From: Aliihoeflea sp. 40Bstr573
Lineage (GTDB): Bacteria > Pseudomonadota > Alphaproteobacteria > Rhizobiales > Rhizobiaceae
Direction of reading: 5' to 3'
DNA length: 64,000 bases
Assembly: GCF_024105655.1 (NCBI RefSeq)
Contig: NZ_JAAAMH010000002.1
Location: 186,001-250,000, forward strand
Of the stretch, positions 62,113 to 64,000 are shown piece after piece. Each line of letters opens with the position of its first letter. Within the stretch, counting starts at the first letter, position 1. Below the pieces are notes generated by a model. The model saw only the letters and a list, made by a program, of their open reading frames with translations, ran no database searches and was not told the DNA's origin. Position numbers and translations under genes: made by a program.

Positions 62113-62568
62113 TCAGGCGGCTTCGAGTTCCTTCACGGACTTCTCGAAAGCGTCCTTCATCGGCTTCATGACCTCTTCGGTCGCCTTGGTGGAGGCGGCC
62201 TGAAAATCCTTGGCCTGCTCCATGGCAAGTTCGATCGACTTGCGCACGAAGGCGGTCTGCAGTTCCATGATCTCCGAGATCGACTTCGCCTGCATCAGCG
62301 CCTCGACATGGGCGAAGCCCAGTTCGGTGTTGGTGCGCATCGCGGAAAGCGACTTCCTCGACATTTCGCTGCCGGCCTGCTTGGCGGTTTCGAAGGTCGA
62401 TTCCAGCGACTTCTGGGCGTATTCGGCGTTCGAGCGAAGCTTTTCGTAGGCCTGCTTGGACTGTTCCATGCCATTTTCGGCGAAGGCGCGGAACTGGTCG
62501 GTGGCCTGGGAGGCGTCGAATGCAGCGGCTTCCATGCCCTCTGCGGTCTTGGCAGCAGTCTTGGTCAT
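62113..62568 (-). CDS. Phasin
   Basis: 151 residues, entirely helical: FDASQATDQFRAFAENGMEQSKQAYEKL, then SMRTNTELGFAHVEALMQAKSISEIMELQTAFVRKSIELAMEQAKD, the phasin_2-type signature. It coats polyhydroxyalkanoate granules. AGGGAC lies 6 nt before the ATG at 62568. Confidence 0.9.
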   Translation of the reverse strand: MTKTAAKTAEGMEAAAFDASQATDQFRAFAENGMEQSKQAYEKLRSNAEYAQKSLESTFETAKQAGSEMSRKSLSAMRTNTELGFAHVEALMQAKSISEIMELQTAFVRKSIELAMEQAKDFQAASTKATEEVMKPMKDAFEKSVKELEAA

Positions 62569-62846
62569 GCGCTGTCCCTTTTCAGGTTGATGCGGCCATT
62601 GTCCGTTGGGTCCGGGCCGCTGGTTTGTTCCGAGTTTTATACAGTGAATTTTTGTGCGATGCAATATTCAACGCGTGCGCTGCGGTACCACACTGCCTGC
62701 GGATTAACCACGTCGCCAATCGGACCGGCAGCATAGCGCGCGAAATGTGGACGCCGGAGCGATCCGCTTTTATTAACGAAGGGTTAAGTGGGCGAATCCC
62801 GCGAAATGACGAACTAGGGCAAACCCCGCGCAAGCACAGGAACCCG

Positions 62847-64000
62847 ATGACGGCCGCGACTTATTCCTTCATCGATATCGCCGTCCTTGGCGGCGTGCGC
62901 GAAAGGTTTGCGCGCGGCGAAGCGCTCGTCCTGCTTGCGCCCGATCTCGAACAGGTGATCTGGGCGAACGGACCAGGCGCGGCGCTCTTCGGGCATGGCG
63001 ACATCGAAAGCGCGATGGACAGCACGGCCGGACTGTCGGTGCAGGCGCGGCGGCAGATCGCCTCGCTGTCTGGCTTTCCGCGGATCGGCGCCGAGCGCGC
63101 GGTTTCCCTTCGCCTGCCCCAGGGCATGGCGAGCCGCATAACGACGTTTCAGGCGGCGCAAATCCGCCTTCCGCGTGGGGAACTCGCCATCCTGCTCGCC
63201 CTGCCGCCGCTGCAGCGCGGCGAAGCGCGCGCAAAGGCCGCGATCGCGGGCATTGCCGAGGCGGGTTATGCCGCTGCCATGGTGGGCGCGGACGGCGCCG
63301 TGATCGCTTCGACCGCCGACTTCGACCGGCTGGGGCTCGGTCGCACTGCGCTCTGGACGCTGGTTCAGGACGTTTCGCGCGAGCACGACCGGCTTGTGAA
63401 GAAGCTCGTGACGGTAGAGGGCGGCACACTGCCGGTCGGTTTCGCGCGGCTGACGGACGAGCCTGCGCTCCATCTTCTCCTGACCTCGAACGAGATCGAT
63501 GCCGACGAGGAGGAAGTGCCGGCGCTCGAGCGTGCGGACGAGGACGCGCCGGAGGTTGCGAGCGAACAGCCCCCAGTGTCCGAACCGGTCATCGCCGAGG
63601 CCGAGCCGGAAGAACTGGTGATGGAAGAGGCCACCTCCGCCATCGACGAGGCGGATACTGCCCCTGCGCCAGCAACAGAGGGTGGGCCGCGTGCGCTTCC
63701 CACCCAGCCCATCCGCTTCGTCTGGCGAACCGACGCCAGCGGCCGGTTTGCGCAGATCTCCCCCGAATTCATCGACGCCGTGGGGGCCAATGCCGCCGAC
63801 GTGATCGGCCGCTCGTTCCGGGATGTGGCGACCGTTTTCGGCTTCGATCTCAATGAGGAAATCGCCGCGTTGCTTGACCGGCGCGACACCTGGTCGGGGC
63901 GCACGGTGCTGTGGCCCATCGAAGGGCATGCGCTGAAGGTGCCGGTCGATCTGGCCGCGCTGCCAGTCTACGACCGCGATCGCATGCTCGAAGGTTTCCG
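62847..64000 (+). CDS. PdhS/CbrA-like PAS sensor histidine kinase, N-terminal part
   Basis: Open from ATG 62847 to the window edge (384 codons). It starts MTAATYSFIDIAVLGGVRER, followed by EALVLLAPDLEQVIWANGPGAALFG, an opening typical of the large alphaproteobacterial PdhS-type cell-cycle kinases that act on DivK. An acidic Ala/Glu/Pro-rich linker (about residues 210-280) follows, then a PAS domain (FVWRTDASGRFAQISPEFIDAVGANAADVIGRSF). The kinase domain would lie beyond the window. AGGA precedes the ATG. Confidence 0.85.
   Translation, partial: MTAATYSFIDIAVLGGVRERFARGEALVLLAPDLEQVIWANGPGAALFGHGDIESAMDSTAGLSVQARRQIASLSGFPRIGAERAVSLRLPQGMASRITTFQAAQIRLPRGELAILLALPPLQRGEARAKAAIAGIAEAGYAAAMVGADGAVIASTADFDRLGLGRTALWTLVQDVSREHDRLVKKLVTVEGGTLPVGFARLTDEPALHLLLTSNEIDADEEEVPALERADEDAPEVASEQPPVSEPVIAEAEPEELVMEEATSAIDEADTAPAPATEGGPRALPTQPIRFVWRTDASGRFAQISPEFIDAVGANAADVIGRSFRDVATVFGFDLNEEIAALLDRRDTWSGRTVLWPIEGHALKVPVDLAALPVYDRDRMLEGF

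Overview
The window is a piece of a high-GC alphaproteobacterial chromosome, most likely from the Rhizobiales (Mesorhizobium/Aminobacter/Nitratireductor-like). The evidence is the HAD hydrolase-groESL neighbourhood with a CIRCE operator, short-form HisG with HisZ beside an alphaproteobacterial-type HisRS, a plant/proteobacterial-type GshA, DUF1127 and DUF982 proteins, a PdhS-like kinase, and a tRNA-His without the extra 5' G. No species can be named from the sequence alone.

Left host segment (1-30051). A TIGR01459-type HAD hydrolase and a conserved unknown gene lie upstream of groES-groEL. Then come CsbD, a YqaA-type membrane protein, fumC, DoxX, the overlapping histidine block hisS-hisZ-hisG, a conserved CxxC protein and a glutamine amidotransferase. 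Two oxidase gene sets are divergent: lutA-lutB-lutC plus a metallophosphatase on the minus strand (lactate oxidation), and glcD-glcE-glcF on the plus strand (glycolate oxidation). They are followed by an L,D-transpeptidase, tag, an EF-hand protein, rsmE, gshA, several conserved unknowns, a LysR regulator, xseA, a DUF892 ferritin-like protein and a small lipoprotein.

Prophage (30052-61775, about 31.7 kb). A complete-looking siphovirus-type prophage sits in the 3' half of tRNA-His. It is bounded by a 51-bp direct repeat, and the tRNA is rebuilt at the right end. From left to right it holds: tyrosine integrase and a tandem ribbon-helix-helix regulator (minus strand); an excisionase-like gene starting a tightly overlapping early operon (32053-36217); HNH, P27-type TerS and TerL; a fused prohead protease-major capsid gene with an internal ribosome binding site; portal, connectors and tail tube; a tail-assembly chaperone pair apparently joined by a -1 frameshift; tape measure and tail tip; three tandem paralogous tail genes; a glycine-rich fibre; and a lambda R-like endolysin with small membrane proteins. 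Next to the right attachment site are a minus-strand operon of small DNA-binding proteins and a plus-strand pair encoding an acidic LGW-repeat protein and a Tat-exported protein, the likely lysogen-expressed cargo. Integrase arm-type repeats (ATGTTGCA) flank both ends. No CI-type repressor is recognisable.

Right host segment (61776-64000). The intact tRNA-His, a bidirectional terminator, a phasin gene and the 5' part of a PdhS-like sensor kinase running off the window.

The most noteworthy observations are two probable -1 frameshift sites (46054-46060 and 59205-59211, the latter a perfect dnaX-type heptamer), the internally initiated capsid protein, the PGYDxN paralog triplet, the paired 15-bp palindromes near the right end, the unusual tRNA-His that serves as phage target, and several strand-inverted small genes inside the structural modules.
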